A stretch of DNA of 64,000 bases. Origin: Rhodoferax lithotrophicus. Lineage in GTDB: Bacteria; Pseudomonadota; Gammaproteobacteria; Burkholderiales; Burkholderiaceae_C. The first letter of the stretch is position 1. Each line of letters starts with the position of its first letter. The translations under genes and the position numbers were made by a program. Where the stretch lies: contig NZ_AP024238.1 in assembly GCF_019973615.1 (NCBI RefSeq), positions 3,865,989 through 3,929,988 on the forward strand. Reading direction: 5' to 3'. Under the pieces are notes generated by a model. It ran no database searches, had not been told where the DNA came from, and saw only the letters and a list, made by a program, of their open reading frames with translations. Shown in pieces: positions 32,870 to 42,346 of this stretch.

Positions 32870-34567
32870 ATGTCATTCCAAACCGGACTCTCAGGACTGA
32901 ACGCGTCCAGCCGAAATCTGGATGTCATTGGCAACAACATTGCCAATGCCAACACCTACGGCATGAAATTATCAAGAGCTGAGTTCAGCGATTTGGTGGC
33001 ATCGTCGCTGGGTGTTGCCGGAGTCAGCGGTGCAGGTATTGGGGTATCGGTCGCAACCATTTCCCAACAATTCACCCAAGGCAATATCTCGACAACCGGC
33101 AATAGCCTGGATGTGGCCATCAACGGAGGCGGTTTTTTTCAACTGACACAACCGGATGGTTCCTTGGCCTATACCCGCGATGGCTCCTTCAAACTCGACA
33201 AAGACGGCTACATCAAAACCAACGCAGGTGCAAATGTCATGGGCTACCCCACTGACAGCGTCGGTCAATCCACAAGTGCATCCATCCAAAAATTGAAACT
33301 TCCGACCAATGCACCTATTGGTGCCAGTCAAACCAAAGCCATCACCGCCGAACTCAACCTGGATGCCAGGGCCACTCTGGCGGTTGGCTCACCCGCAGTG
33401 GTGGGGCCTCCCGCCGTTGCCGCCGTTCCAATCACCCCCATCACCAAATATGGCACGTCATTAACTGCTTATGACTCCCAAGGGGTGGGGGTTCCGGTGA
33501 ACCTCTATTTCACCAAAGTGGGGCCTGATTTTTCAGCTGCACCGCCTGTTCTGACCGATGCCTGGGATGTCTTTGATGCCAACACCGTGACAGCGGGCAC
33601 CTCCGCCCTGACGGCGAACGCAGCGGCCATTGCCGACCCAGCCAATGCAAGCGTGAAAGCCGTGAATGCCGCCAATGCAGCGCTGCATGCCACCAATACG
33701 GCCATCAACAAAAGCTACGCGGACCTGGATACCAAAAACACCAAACTGAATGCAGAGAATGCGGTGCTTGATGCCAAAAACACCGCACTGAATACCGCTA
33801 ACGCAGCCACCCCAGGCTGGGTCAACTTGCCCACCTACGCACGTGGCTCCATTCCACTCTATCCAACCAAGGCAGCCGCTGGCTTGAGCACCTTCACACC
33901 ACCTGCAGCCGGCACCGTGATTCCCCCCATCACCAGCACACTACTGCCTACTTTCACCGTGGCCGGAACCGCCAGTGGTGCCACCATTCCAGCGAATACG
34001 GCTTTGGCAGGCTCCGTCGCCAGTGGTGCGTTATTCCGTATGGAGTTTGATACATCGGGAAAACTTATTCCGTCATCAACACCAACTTCCCTGACCTTGA
34101 CTTCGCCCAACCCCACCATTGGCCAGTTTTCTGTCTCACTGGACACCAGCAACGTCACCCAATACGGCACCGCCTTCGCGGTTTCCACACTCACGCAAGA
34201 TGGTTACACGGCGGGTGAAATCACCGGCCTGAGTATTGCGGAGGATGGTGTGATTACCACCCGTTATTCCAATGGTCAAACCCAGGCCGCTGGTCAGGTC
34301 ACCTTGGCAGATTTCCGCAACGTGCAAGGTCTCTCGCCCTTGGGCGGCAATGCCTGGGCCGCAACCTACGCGTCCGGCCAACCGGTTCAGGGCTCACCCG
34401 GTAGCGGCAAATTTGGTGCGCTGAAATCGGGCTCCCTGGAGGAATCCAACGTTGATTTGACGGCTGAGCTGGTCAATATGATGGTGGCACAAAGATCCTA
34501 TCAGGCCAATGCCCAGACCATCAAAACACAAGACCAGGTGCTCTCGACCTTGGTCAATCTGCGTTGA
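32870..34567 (+). CDS. flgE: flagellar hook protein FlgE (long form with insertion)
   Basis: The hook subunit, 565 residues against about 400 in Salmonella. The conserved rod/hook N-terminus (FQTGLSGLNASSRNLDVIGNNI) and C-terminus (VDLTAELVNMMVAQRSYQ) are intact. The extra length lies in the outer domain, about residues 170-390, including an Asn/Ala-rich stretch near 250-310 with alternating Asn, Thr, Lys and Leu (TKLNAENAVLDAKNTALNTA) that looks coiled-coil-like. Such insertions change the hook surface. It lies between flgD and flgF. Confidence 0.94.
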   Translation: MSFQTGLSGLNASSRNLDVIGNNIANANTYGMKLSRAEFSDLVASSLGVAGVSGAGIGVSVATISQQFTQGNISTTGNSLDVAINGGGFFQLTQPDGSLAYTRDGSFKLDKDGYIKTNAGANVMGYPTDSVGQSTSASIQKLKLPTNAPIGASQTKAITAELNLDARATLAVGSPAVVGPPAVAAVPITPITKYGTSLTAYDSQGVGVPVNLYFTKVGPDFSAAPPVLTDAWDVFDANTVTAGTSALTANAAAIADPANASVKAVNAANAALHATNTAINKSYADLDTKNTKLNAENAVLDAKNTALNTANAATPGWVNLPTYARGSIPLYPTKAAAGLSTFTPPAAGTVIPPITSTLLPTFTVAGTASGATIPANTALAGSVASGALFRMEFDTSGKLIPSSTPTSLTLTSPNPTIGQFSVSLDTSNVTQYGTAFAVSTLTQDGYTAGEITGLSIAEDGVITTRYSNGQTQAAGQVTLADFRNVQGLSPLGGNAWAATYASGQPVQGSPGSGKFGALKSGSLEESNVDLTAELVNMMVAQRSYQANAQTIKTQDQVLSTLVNLR

Positions 34568-34605
34568 TAACCCACCAGGACATCGCTATCTAAGCTGGAA
34601 CCACC

Positions 34606-35346
34606 ATGGACCGCCTGATCTACACCGCCATGACCGGTGCCAATGCCGCCGAGCACCGGCAAGCCATTTTGGCCAACAACCTGGCCAACGCCAACACCAA
34701 CGGGTTTCGGGCCGAGCTTTCCACCTACCGCTCGGTCCCGGTACGTGGTGATGGATCCACCACCCGGGTGATGGCACTGGAGGCGACTCCGGGTTTTCTG
34801 GACCTGCCTGGCTCACCCCAGCGCACCGGCCGCGCCATGGATGCCATGACCACGGGTAATTCATGGTTTGCCGTACAAGGCCGGGATGGCACCGAGGCCT
34901 ACACCCGCAACGGCTCGTTTGAGGTCGCGCCAGATGGCACACTCAAAACCAACAATGGCTTGACGGTATTCAGCGACGGGAGTGCGCCCATCACGGTACC
35001 CACGGGCGCAGAAGTCACCCTGGGCAGTGATGGCACCCTGAGCGCCAAAGTGGGTAACCAGCCCTCCACCGGCATTGGCCGGCTGAAATTAGCAACCCCT
35101 ACAGCGGATGACCCACTCCAGCGTGGTGATGACGGCCTGTTTCGCCCTGCCTCAGGCGCTCCCATGGCCAACGACACCAATGCCCGGCTGCAACTGGGGG
35201 TGATCGAAGGTTCCAATGTCAATGCCATCGAAACCATGGTCAACATGATCCAGGCGGCCCGTCAATTTGACACACAAACCAAGCTCATGACCACCGCCGA
35301 GGCGGATGACCGCTCGGCCGCTCAACTGCTCAGCATGCAAGGCTGA
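34606..35346 (+). CDS. flgF: proximal rod protein FlgF
   Basis: A 246-residue rod protein, with MDRLIYTAMTGANAAEHRQA at the start, ILANNLANANTNGFRAEL as the rod signature, AYTRNGSFEVAPDG in the middle and the C-terminal NVNAIETMVNMIQAARQFD. It lies between flgE and flgG, with 18 bases to flgG. Confidence 0.95.
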   Translation: MDRLIYTAMTGANAAEHRQAILANNLANANTNGFRAELSTYRSVPVRGDGSTTRVMALEATPGFLDLPGSPQRTGRAMDAMTTGNSWFAVQGRDGTEAYTRNGSFEVAPDGTLKTNNGLTVFSDGSAPITVPTGAEVTLGSDGTLSAKVGNQPSTGIGRLKLATPTADDPLQRGDDGLFRPASGAPMANDTNARLQLGVIEGSNVNAIETMVNMIQAARQFDTQTKLMTTAEADDRSAAQLLSMQG

Positions 35347-35364
35347 TATTTCAAGGACACCATC

Positions 35365-36147
35365 ATGATCAACTCCCTGTGGATTTCCAAAACCGGCATG
35401 GAAGCCCAGCAAACCCAGCTGGACGTGATTTCCAACAATCTGGCCAACGTCTCCACCAACGGCTTCAAGCGCTCCACGGCGGTCTTTGAAGACTTGATGT
35501 ACCAAAACCTGCGCCAGGTAGGAGCCAACAGCACCGAACAATCGACGCTGCCAACCGGCCTGCAGATTGGCTTGGGGGTACGCACCGTGGCTACCAGCCG
35601 CTCGTTTTCACAAGGCAGCCTGCAACAAACCGGCAACAAGCTGGATGTGGCCATCCAGGGCGACGGTTTTTTCCAGGTCACCATGCCCGATGGCACTACC
35701 GGCTACACCCGCGATGGCTCGTTCCAGATCAACGCGGCGGGTGCACTGGTCACCTCCACCGGCCTGCCCATTGCCAACGGTGTCACCGTGCCAGCCAATG
35801 CCACCAGCGTCACCATCTCGGGTGATGGCACGGTATCCGCCACCATTCCGGGGACAGCCGCCGCACAAAGTATCGGCACCATTGCCACCGCCCGCTTCAT
35901 CAACCCGGCGGGCCTGACACCTCTGGGCGGAAACCTCTATGCCGAAAGTGCAGCTTCTGGCCAACCCAATGCCGGCACGCCAGGCGCTGACGGCATGGGC
36001 TCGCTGATGCAAGGTTATGTGGAAACCTCCAACGTGAACGTGGTGCAGGAACTGGTCACCATGATCCAGACCCAACGGGCCTATGAAATGAATTCCAAAG
36101 CCATCCAAACCTCTGACCAGATGCTGCAAAAACTCGGTCAGCTCTGA
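35365..36147 (+). CDS. flgG: distal rod protein FlgG
   Basis: A 260-residue distal rod subunit, the standard length. Signatures are LWISKTGMEAQQTQLDVIS, NNLANVSTNGFKRS, GYTRDGSFQINAAG and the C-terminal NVNVVQELVTMIQTQRAYEM. FlgG length sets the rod across the periplasm, and it is unchanged here even though FlgE has grown. flgH starts 15 bases after the stop. Confidence 0.96.
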   Translation: MINSLWISKTGMEAQQTQLDVISNNLANVSTNGFKRSTAVFEDLMYQNLRQVGANSTEQSTLPTGLQIGLGVRTVATSRSFSQGSLQQTGNKLDVAIQGDGFFQVTMPDGTTGYTRDGSFQINAAGALVTSTGLPIANGVTVPANATSVTISGDGTVSATIPGTAAAQSIGTIATARFINPAGLTPLGGNLYAESAASGQPNAGTPGADGMGSLMQGYVETSNVNVVQELVTMIQTQRAYEMNSKAIQTSDQMLQKLGQL

Positions 36148-36162
36148 TGTGTGAGGTTGATC

Positions 36163-36882
36163 ATGAAAAAATTTATGCAAAATAGACCTCTAGTGCTTGT
36201 AAAACATGCGCGAGTAGCTATTTATTTAATAGCATCCATGGTCTCTGTGGCCTGCAGCTCACTGCCACAAACGGTCAGTGTTGACTTCCCGGAACAAAAA
36301 TCAGCCACGCCCATGGCGGCAACCCCTGTGGCGACAGGGCCTGCATCGGGCAGCCTGTTCCAGAAAACCAGTTACCGTCCGGCCTTTGAAGACCCACGCG
36401 CCCGCACAGTGGGCGACAACATCACCATCCAGATCGTGGAGAAAGTCACCGCCAGCCAGGTGTCCAAATCCACGGCCAACCGCACCACCTCGGGCTCCAC
36501 CAGCGTGACGGCATTCCCCATGCTGTCGCCCATGGACTTGGCTAATCTCAAATCCGGCACAGCCTCTGCCAGCGACTTCTCAGGCAAAGGCGGTACCGAG
36601 AGTGCCAACACCTTCTATGGCACCATCACCGCCACGGTGGTGGAAGTGCTGCCCAATGGCCATTTGCTGGTGGCCGGTGACAAACAGATTGGCGTGAACC
36701 AGAACGTGGACGTGATGCGCTTCTCGGGCACCATTGATCCGCGTCTGATTCAACCCGGCAATTTGATCAATTCCACCCAGGTGGCCAATGCCCGCATGGA
36801 GTCCAAAGGTCGCGGTGCCCAGGCCGAAGCACAAACAGTTGGCTGGTTAACACGGTTCTTTTTCAGCTTTCTACCGTTCTAA
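36163..36882 (+). CDS. flgH: flagellar L-ring lipoprotein FlgH, signal peptide built from a repeat
   Basis: The outer-membrane L-ring lipoprotein, 239 residues. The mature part is canonical (SLFQKTSYRPAFEDPRARTVGDNITIQI, split here by family position, and NTFYGTITATVVEVLPNGHLLVAGDKQ). The lipobox reads VSVAC-SS near residue 34. The residues before it (NRPLVLVKHARVAIYLIAS) are encoded by a copy of the interspersed repeat at 36178-36225, so the hydrophobic core of the signal peptide comes from repeat DNA. The ATG at 36163 has GAGG upstream; a GTG at 36151 is less likely. The next ATG downstream would leave almost no signal peptide. Confidence 0.93.
   Translation: MKKFMQNRPLVLVKHARVAIYLIASMVSVACSSLPQTVSVDFPEQKSATPMAATPVATGPASGSLFQKTSYRPAFEDPRARTVGDNITIQIVEKVTASQVSKSTANRTTSGSTSVTAFPMLSPMDLANLKSGTASASDFSGKGGTESANTFYGTITATVVEVLPNGHLLVAGDKQIGVNQNVDVMRFSGTIDPRLIQPGNLINSTQVANARMESKGRGAQAEAQTVGWLTRFFFSFLPF
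36178..36225. repeat. interspersed repeat copy R5, inside flgH
   Basis: AATAGACCTCTAGTGCTTG ... GCGCGAGTAGCTATTTATTT matches the R1 and R4 copies and lies in frame within the flgH signal-peptide codons. The same family is otherwise mostly intergenic. Confidence 0.7.
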
Positions 36883-36915
36883 AGTTGCGCAGAATTGTGC
36901 CGAGGGGTAAACCAA

Positions 36916-38061
36916 ATGCACAATTTTTTCAACACACCAAAAACCAGCAGGACTGCATCGACTGCGGTCGTCCTGCTGGCGTTGCTGGCCATGGTGTTCA
37001 GCACACCGGCACAAGCGACCCGTATCAAGGAAGTTGCTGCCGTGGAAGGCGTGCGCAGCAATCAGCTCACAGGCTTTGGATTGGTGGTGGGACTGGACGG
37101 CACGGGTGACCAGACCACCCAAATGCCCTATACCTCACAAGGCCTGGCCAACTACCTGCAACAGTTGGGCATTACGCTGCCAACCGCACAAGCCTCCCAG
37201 CTGCAAATGAAAAATGTGGCAGCGGTGCTGGTGACGGCACAACTGCCCGCTTTTGCCCGGCCCGGACAAGCTATTGATGTCAACGTGTCCTCCCTGGGCA
37301 ACTCCAAATCGCTCAAAGGGGGGATGTTGATCTCCACACCCCTCAAAGGTGCCGATGGCGAAATTTACGCCCTGGCCCAAGGCAGTCTGGTAGTGGCAGG
37401 CGCAGGCGCTGCAGCTGGTGGCAGCAAAGTGCAGGTCAACCATCTGAGCGCTGGCCGCATCCCCAATGGCGCACAAGTGGAGCGCAGCGTCCCCACCCCT
37501 TTACAAGAAGGCAACAGCCTGATCCTGGGGTTGGAATCCTCCGACTTTCAAACAGCCCGTCATGTGGCACAAGCCATCAACACCCGGTTTGGTGCCGGTT
37601 CGGCCCAAGCGCTGGATGGTCGCACCATCAGGGTGAATGCCCCCATGGAGCCCGATGCCCGCGTGACCTTCATGGCCGAGCTGGAAGAGTTGCCACTGGA
37701 AGCATCGATTGCCTCCGCCAAAGTGGTGATCAACGCCCGCACCGGCTCGATTGTGCTGAACCAGGCCGTCACCCTGGGCCCATGCGCCATTGCTCATGGC
37801 AACTTGTCCATCAGCATCAGCAACACACCCAATGTGAGTCAACCCAATGCCCTGTCGGGTGGACAAACCACCGTGACCCAGAAATCCGACATCCAGATCA
37901 AGAATGAGCCCGGCATGCTGATCCAGTTGCCTGCCGCACCCCAGCTCGCCGATGTGGTGCGCGCCCTCAACTCCCTGGGTGCCACGCCCCAGGACCTGTT
38001 GGCCATTTTGCAAGCCATCAAGGCCGCCGGTGCCTTGAATGCCGAGCTGGAGGTGATCTGA
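36916..38061 (+). CDS. flgI: flagellar P-ring protein FlgI
   Basis: A 381-residue periplasmic ring protein around the rod. A signal peptide is visible (VVLLALLAMVFSTPAQA, cleavage after AQA). The mature protein begins TRIKEVAAVEGVRSNQLTGFG and includes LVVGLDGTGDQT and the conserved C-terminal LADVVRALNSLGATPQDLLAIL. The ATG at 36916 follows GAGGGG; an upstream TTG at 36895 is unlikely. Its last base is shared with the flgJ start. Confidence 0.95.
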   Translation: MHNFFNTPKTSRTASTAVVLLALLAMVFSTPAQATRIKEVAAVEGVRSNQLTGFGLVVGLDGTGDQTTQMPYTSQGLANYLQQLGITLPTAQASQLQMKNVAAVLVTAQLPAFARPGQAIDVNVSSLGNSKSLKGGMLISTPLKGADGEIYALAQGSLVVAGAGAAAGGSKVQVNHLSAGRIPNGAQVERSVPTPLQEGNSLILGLESSDFQTARHVAQAINTRFGAGSAQALDGRTIRVNAPMEPDARVTFMAELEELPLEASIASAKVVINARTGSIVLNQAVTLGPCAIAHGNLSISISNTPNVSQPNALSGGQTTVTQKSDIQIKNEPGMLIQLPAAPQLADVVRALNSLGATPQDLLAILQAIKAAGALNAELEVI

Positions 38062-38975
38062 TGAGTCTGGGTCAATCCACCTCGGTGTCGAACGGGCTGG
38101 CGGCTGATGCCAAGTCGCTCAACCTGCTCAAACTGCAAGCCGGGCAAAGCAGCCCGCAGGCCATCAAGGAAACCGCCAAACAGTTTGAGTCCTTGTTCAT
38201 GCGTGAACTGATCAAAAGTATGCGTGAAGCCACCATGAAGTCCGGCATGCTGGAAAGCCCCGGCTCCAATCTGGGCACAGATTTGCTTGATCAACAACTG
38301 GCCGTACAAATGTCGGGCAAGCCCGGCGGTCTGTCCGACATGATTGCCGCTCAACTGTCACGTCAAATGGGGGTGAGCTCACCCGACATGAAAAGCACAG
38401 GCGGCTTGAGCAGCGCAAGCACCAGCGCGTTGCAACGCGCCTCTTCGCTGGCGGCCTACGGCAAACAGGCGGTCAAACCCACCACCACACAAACCGGATT
38501 TGTTGAAAGCCACACCCAGACGGCCATCCGCATTGAGAAAGAAACCGGTATTCCGGCCAGCTACATGGTTGGTCAGGCTGGCCATGAAACCGGGTGGGGC
38601 CAGCATGAAATCAAGCTGCGTGGCGGCAAACCGTCTTTCAACCTGTTTGGCATCAAGGCCGACTCCAGCTGGAAAGGCAAGGTGGCCGAAGTCACCACCA
38701 CGGAATATGTGAACGGCGTGGCGCACAAACAGGTCGCCAAGTTCCGCGCCTACGACTCCTATGATGAATCGTTCCGGGATTACGCCCGCATGATCAGCAC
38801 CTCACCACGTTATGCCCAAGCCAAAGAACAAACTGGCTCGGCTTTTGCCTTTGCCAGTGGCTTGCAAAAAGCCGGTTACGCCACCGACCCCCACTATGCC
38901 GCCAAGTTGAGTCGGGCCATTGAAACCACCCAGCGGCTACAAGCGCGCACCCAAGTGGTGGCGCAAAGCATATGA
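38061..38975 (+). CDS. flgJ: rod cap and peptidoglycan hydrolase FlgJ
   Basis: A 304-residue two-domain protein. The N-terminal half is the rod-capping domain (AKQFESLFMRELIKSMREATMKS, LLDQQLAVQMSG). The C-terminal half is a glucosaminidase/muramidase-type domain with GQAGHETGWGQHEIKL, carrying the catalytic Glu, and SYDESFRDYARMI. This dual form is typical of beta- and gammaproteobacteria. A Ser/Thr-rich linker joins the halves. It overlaps flgK by 4 bases. Confidence 0.95.
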   Translation: MSLGQSTSVSNGLAADAKSLNLLKLQAGQSSPQAIKETAKQFESLFMRELIKSMREATMKSGMLESPGSNLGTDLLDQQLAVQMSGKPGGLSDMIAAQLSRQMGVSSPDMKSTGGLSSASTSALQRASSLAAYGKQAVKPTTTQTGFVESHTQTAIRIEKETGIPASYMVGQAGHETGWGQHEIKLRGGKPSFNLFGIKADSSWKGKVAEVTTTEYVNGVAHKQVAKFRAYDSYDESFRDYARMISTSPRYAQAKEQTGSAFAFASGLQKAGYATDPHYAAKLSRAIETTQRLQARTQVVAQSI

Positions 38976-40990
38976 GCAGCCTACTCAACGTTGGCGCACG
39001 GGCGCTGATGGCCAATCAAACGGCCTTGCAAACGGCAGGCCATAACATTGCCAACGTCAACACTGTTGGCTATTCACGCCAATCCGCGGTGTCCCAAACC
39101 GTCCAAGGCCAGTTCACAGGCAGTGGCTATATCGGCAAGGGCGTTGAAATCTCCACCATTGAACGCACCTACAGCGAATTCTTGACCCGTCAATCGGCTT
39201 TGGCAGGGGCCACCAGCTCGGGCGACACCGCCCGTGCTGAAAAATTGAAACAACTTGAAGCCCTGTTCCAGGGCGGAACCAATGGCCTGGGTGCGGCAGT
39301 GAGCGACATGCTTAATGCGTTCTCGGATGTCGCAAATTCGCCAACCGATCTCACCGCACGTACCGTGGCCTTGACCAAAGTGAGTGAAACCGCCTTGCGG
39401 CTGCGGGGTACGGCCGCCAATCTGGATGACCTGCAACAAGGTTTAACCCTAGAACTCAAAAACAAAGTCAACAGCATCAACAGCATCGCCAGCGGTATTG
39501 CAGCGGTCAATGAAAAAATTGCACGGGCCACGGGTACAGGACAACCGCCCAATGACCTGTACGACCAGCGTGATCAGTTGGTGCGTAATCTGAACCAATA
39601 CATTCAAACCTCATCCACATCGGCCACGGACGGTACGGTGAGCATCTTCGTAGGGGGTAGCCAGGCATTGGTTCTTGGCAACACGTCCGCCACCCTGAGT
39701 CTGACAGGGGACACTTTTAATGATCCAAGCAGCAGCAAAGTCTCTTTGACTCGCAACGGACAGACGGCCGTGCTGGATGAAAATGTCCTGGGTGGCGGGG
39801 AGGTACCCGGTCTGCTGAGATTCCAAAACACAGATATGGCCGAAGCACGCAATCTGCTGGGGCGCTACACCTTGGGAATCAGTACCAGCATGAACGACCA
39901 ACACAAATTGGGCGTGGATATGGATGGCAATCCAGGTCAGAACTTGTTGACCCAGACCGTGTTTGGTACGGGGAATATCTTGCAACCCACACCGCCGGCC
40001 ACCCTCAATTCGGCCGCAGCAGGCAACCTGACCATGCAACTGAGCGATGTCACCCAACTGGTGGCCTCTGACTATGAGCTGAGTTTTTCCAGTTCAACCC
40101 AAGGCGTGGCGGTTCGGCGTTCCGATGGTGTCACGACCGGGTTTTCGTTCACACCGGGTACCGCAACCACCAACGGCAGCTTTTCATTTTTTAATCCCGC
40201 CACCGGTTTGAATGATCTCCCCGCGCTGGACGGGCTGTCAATCGGTTCTGTCAGCACCAGTGCCCCTCAAGTCGGCGACCTATTTTTGATCAAACCCTAC
40301 AGCACGTCTGCCAGCAACATCCAGGCTGAGTTTTCTTCTGCCCGCGCCTTGGCTGTCGCCAACCCCCTGGCTGGAAAAATGGGCAGTGCCAACACAGGCA
40401 GCTTGCAACTGACCGCACTTCGCACACTGACCAATCCACCCTTGATTCAAACCACGGGAACCCCCGTGACATTGAACTTTGTGGATACCAGCCATTTCAC
40501 ACGCAGTGACGATACGGGTGTACCCAAAACACAGTTCAACTACACGCCCAATCAGGCCATTGGCGGCAGTCTCCCCGCCACAACACCCCCCAGTCAATGG
40601 TCGCTGACCCTGCAAGGCACGCCCCGGGCTGGTGACACGTTCACCATCCAGCCACAGGCCAGTGACATGCGTAATCTCAATGCCGACAACGCATCCGCAC
40701 TCATGAATCTGCGTGATCTGGCCCTGTTTGACGGCGCTGCCATGACCGATGGTTATGCCGGGCTGATTTCACAAATTGGCATTCGCACGCAAAGTGCCAA
40801 TTACTCGGCAGAGGTGTCCAGCTCACTGGCCGCCAACCTTGAAAAAGACCGTACCGGTGTCTCTGGCGTGAATTTGGATGAAGAAGCTGCCAAGTTACTG
40901 CAATACCAGCAGGCCTACCAAGCCTCAGCCAAAATGATCCAGGTCGCACAAGGCATTTTTGACACCTTGATCCAGACCCTGGGTCGCTAA
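38972..40990 (+). CDS. flgK: hook-filament junction protein FlgK (HAP1)
   Basis: A 672-residue junction protein. The N-terminus has LLNVGARALMANQTALQTAGHNIANVNTVGYSRQ in family order, and the C-terminus has GVNLDEEAAKLLQYQQAYQA and SAKMIQVAQGIFDTLIQTLG. It is about 120 residues longer than the Salmonella protein, with the extra length in the exposed middle. FlgN, encoded at 29488, is its expected chaperone. flgL follows after 26 bases. Confidence 0.95.
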   Translation: MSSLLNVGARALMANQTALQTAGHNIANVNTVGYSRQSAVSQTVQGQFTGSGYIGKGVEISTIERTYSEFLTRQSALAGATSSGDTARAEKLKQLEALFQGGTNGLGAAVSDMLNAFSDVANSPTDLTARTVALTKVSETALRLRGTAANLDDLQQGLTLELKNKVNSINSIASGIAAVNEKIARATGTGQPPNDLYDQRDQLVRNLNQYIQTSSTSATDGTVSIFVGGSQALVLGNTSATLSLTGDTFNDPSSSKVSLTRNGQTAVLDENVLGGGEVPGLLRFQNTDMAEARNLLGRYTLGISTSMNDQHKLGVDMDGNPGQNLLTQTVFGTGNILQPTPPATLNSAAAGNLTMQLSDVTQLVASDYELSFSSSTQGVAVRRSDGVTTGFSFTPGTATTNGSFSFFNPATGLNDLPALDGLSIGSVSTSAPQVGDLFLIKPYSTSASNIQAEFSSARALAVANPLAGKMGSANTGSLQLTALRTLTNPPLIQTTGTPVTLNFVDTSHFTRSDDTGVPKTQFNYTPNQAIGGSLPATTPPSQWSLTLQGTPRAGDTFTIQPQASDMRNLNADNASALMNLRDLALFDGAAMTDGYAGLISQIGIRTQSANYSAEVSSSLAANLEKDRTGVSGVNLDEEAAKLLQYQQAYQASAKMIQVAQGIFDTLIQTLGR

Positions 40991-41016
40991 GAATACCCAA
41001 CGCAGGAGCGTTCACC

Positions 41017-42342
41017 ATGGCCAATGCCACTTTTTCCAGACTCGGTTCAGCCAACACCTATGACAATGCGGTGAGAACCATCACGGCCCGGCAATCCAAA
41101 CTGTCGGCCCTGCAAGAAAACCTGACTTCTGGCAAACGCGTGGTTCGTGCCAGCGATGACCCCACCAGCGCCGCCATTGCTGAACGGGCCCTCACCCGTA
41201 TCAACCGTATTGCCACCGACCAGCGCGCTCTGGAGTCCCAGCGCAACGCCATCACCCAAGCGGAGAGCACGCTGGGGGATGTTTCTGATGCCATGCAACG
41301 ATTCCGTGAGCTGGTTGTGAATGCAGGTAACGGCATCCACACGGCCTCTGAATTACGAACCATTGCGCAAGAAATGAAAGGCTTGCGTGACCAAGTGTTT
41401 TCGCTCTCCAACCGGCAAGACACCAATGGCCTGCCCTTGTTCAACGCGTTAGGAAGTGCACTTGCCCCCTTTGTCGGCCCCAACACCACAGCACCTGAAT
41501 ATTCGTTCAATGGTTTGCCTGGTCAAACCAGCAACACCGCCGTGTCCATTCCCGTGGCCCTGGACGGTGACAGCGCCTTCATGCATCAACCCTCGCGCGA
41601 CGGTGTCTTCACCAGCACCATCTCCAACACCAGCACCGGCTCCATCTCTGGCCGTTCATTTCAAACCGGTCCGGTGACCATGACCGACAGCACCGTGGTT
41701 TCAGCCACCGCCACGGCAGCCCAGGCTACGGGTTCCGTCCCTTTCCCGACCTATACCGTTGAGTTCACCAACATTGACACCACCACCACACCCGGTGTCA
41801 CCAATGCCACCTACCGTGTGACCGAAACCCCTGCGGTTAATCCCATTGGCGCACCGGCCCCCTTTGGCAATGTCACCGTCAGCTATCCCACCGGCCAGAG
41901 TGCCAATTTCAACGTGACGGCCATTCCTGGGCTGAGTTTTTCGATTACAGGCACGCCAGCTGTCAATGACCGGGTAACCGTAGATGCCAGTTCCAGCGTT
42001 TTCAGCGATATGGACTATGCCATCAGCCATATCGGAAACGCCATCAACAGCAATGAAGCGGTGCAAACCGTCACTCAGGCACTGCACAACATTGACATCA
42101 GTATGGAGCGTGTCTCGGCAGTTCGCGGCCAAGCGGGTGAATTACTTAACCGTGCCGACCGCATCTCTGGCAATCAGGACAAACGCAGCATCCAGATGGA
42201 GGCAGACCGTTCCCGCGCCGAAGATATTGACATGGTCAAAGGTATTTCAGACTTCCAAACCCAGCAAACCGGTTACCAGGCTGCACTACAAACCTACGCC
42301 CAAATCCAGAAACTGTCGCTCTTCAACTTCATAGGCGGCTAA
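41017..42342 (+). CDS. flgL: hook-filament junction protein FlgL (HAP3)
   Basis: A 441-residue flagellin-like junction protein. N-terminal signature TFSRLGSANTYDNAVRTI and LSALQENLTSGKRVVRASDDP; C-terminal SIQMEADRSRAEDIDMVKGI and QTGYQAALQTYAQIQKLSL. The middle, about residues 150-330, is a Thr/Val-rich outer domain longer than in enterics. It closes the structural flg operon; the HDOD-type gene starts 4 bases later and is likely co-transcribed. Confidence 0.94.
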   Translation: MANATFSRLGSANTYDNAVRTITARQSKLSALQENLTSGKRVVRASDDPTSAAIAERALTRINRIATDQRALESQRNAITQAESTLGDVSDAMQRFRELVVNAGNGIHTASELRTIAQEMKGLRDQVFSLSNRQDTNGLPLFNALGSALAPFVGPNTTAPEYSFNGLPGQTSNTAVSIPVALDGDSAFMHQPSRDGVFTSTISNTSTGSISGRSFQTGPVTMTDSTVVSATATAAQATGSVPFPTYTVEFTNIDTTTTPGVTNATYRVTETPAVNPIGAPAPFGNVTVSYPTGQSANFNVTAIPGLSFSITGTPAVNDRVTVDASSSVFSDMDYAISHIGNAINSNEAVQTVTQALHNIDISMERVSAVRGQAGELLNRADRISGNQDKRSIQMEADRSRAEDIDMVKGISDFQTQQTGYQAALQTYAQIQKLSLFNFIGG

Positions 42343-42346
42343 GGCC

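Noticed and set aside
33650..33830. Asn/Ala/Lys repeat-like stretch in flgE considered as a tandem DNA repeat
   Set aside because: The DNA units are not regularly periodic; the pattern is at amino-acid level and is reported under flgE.
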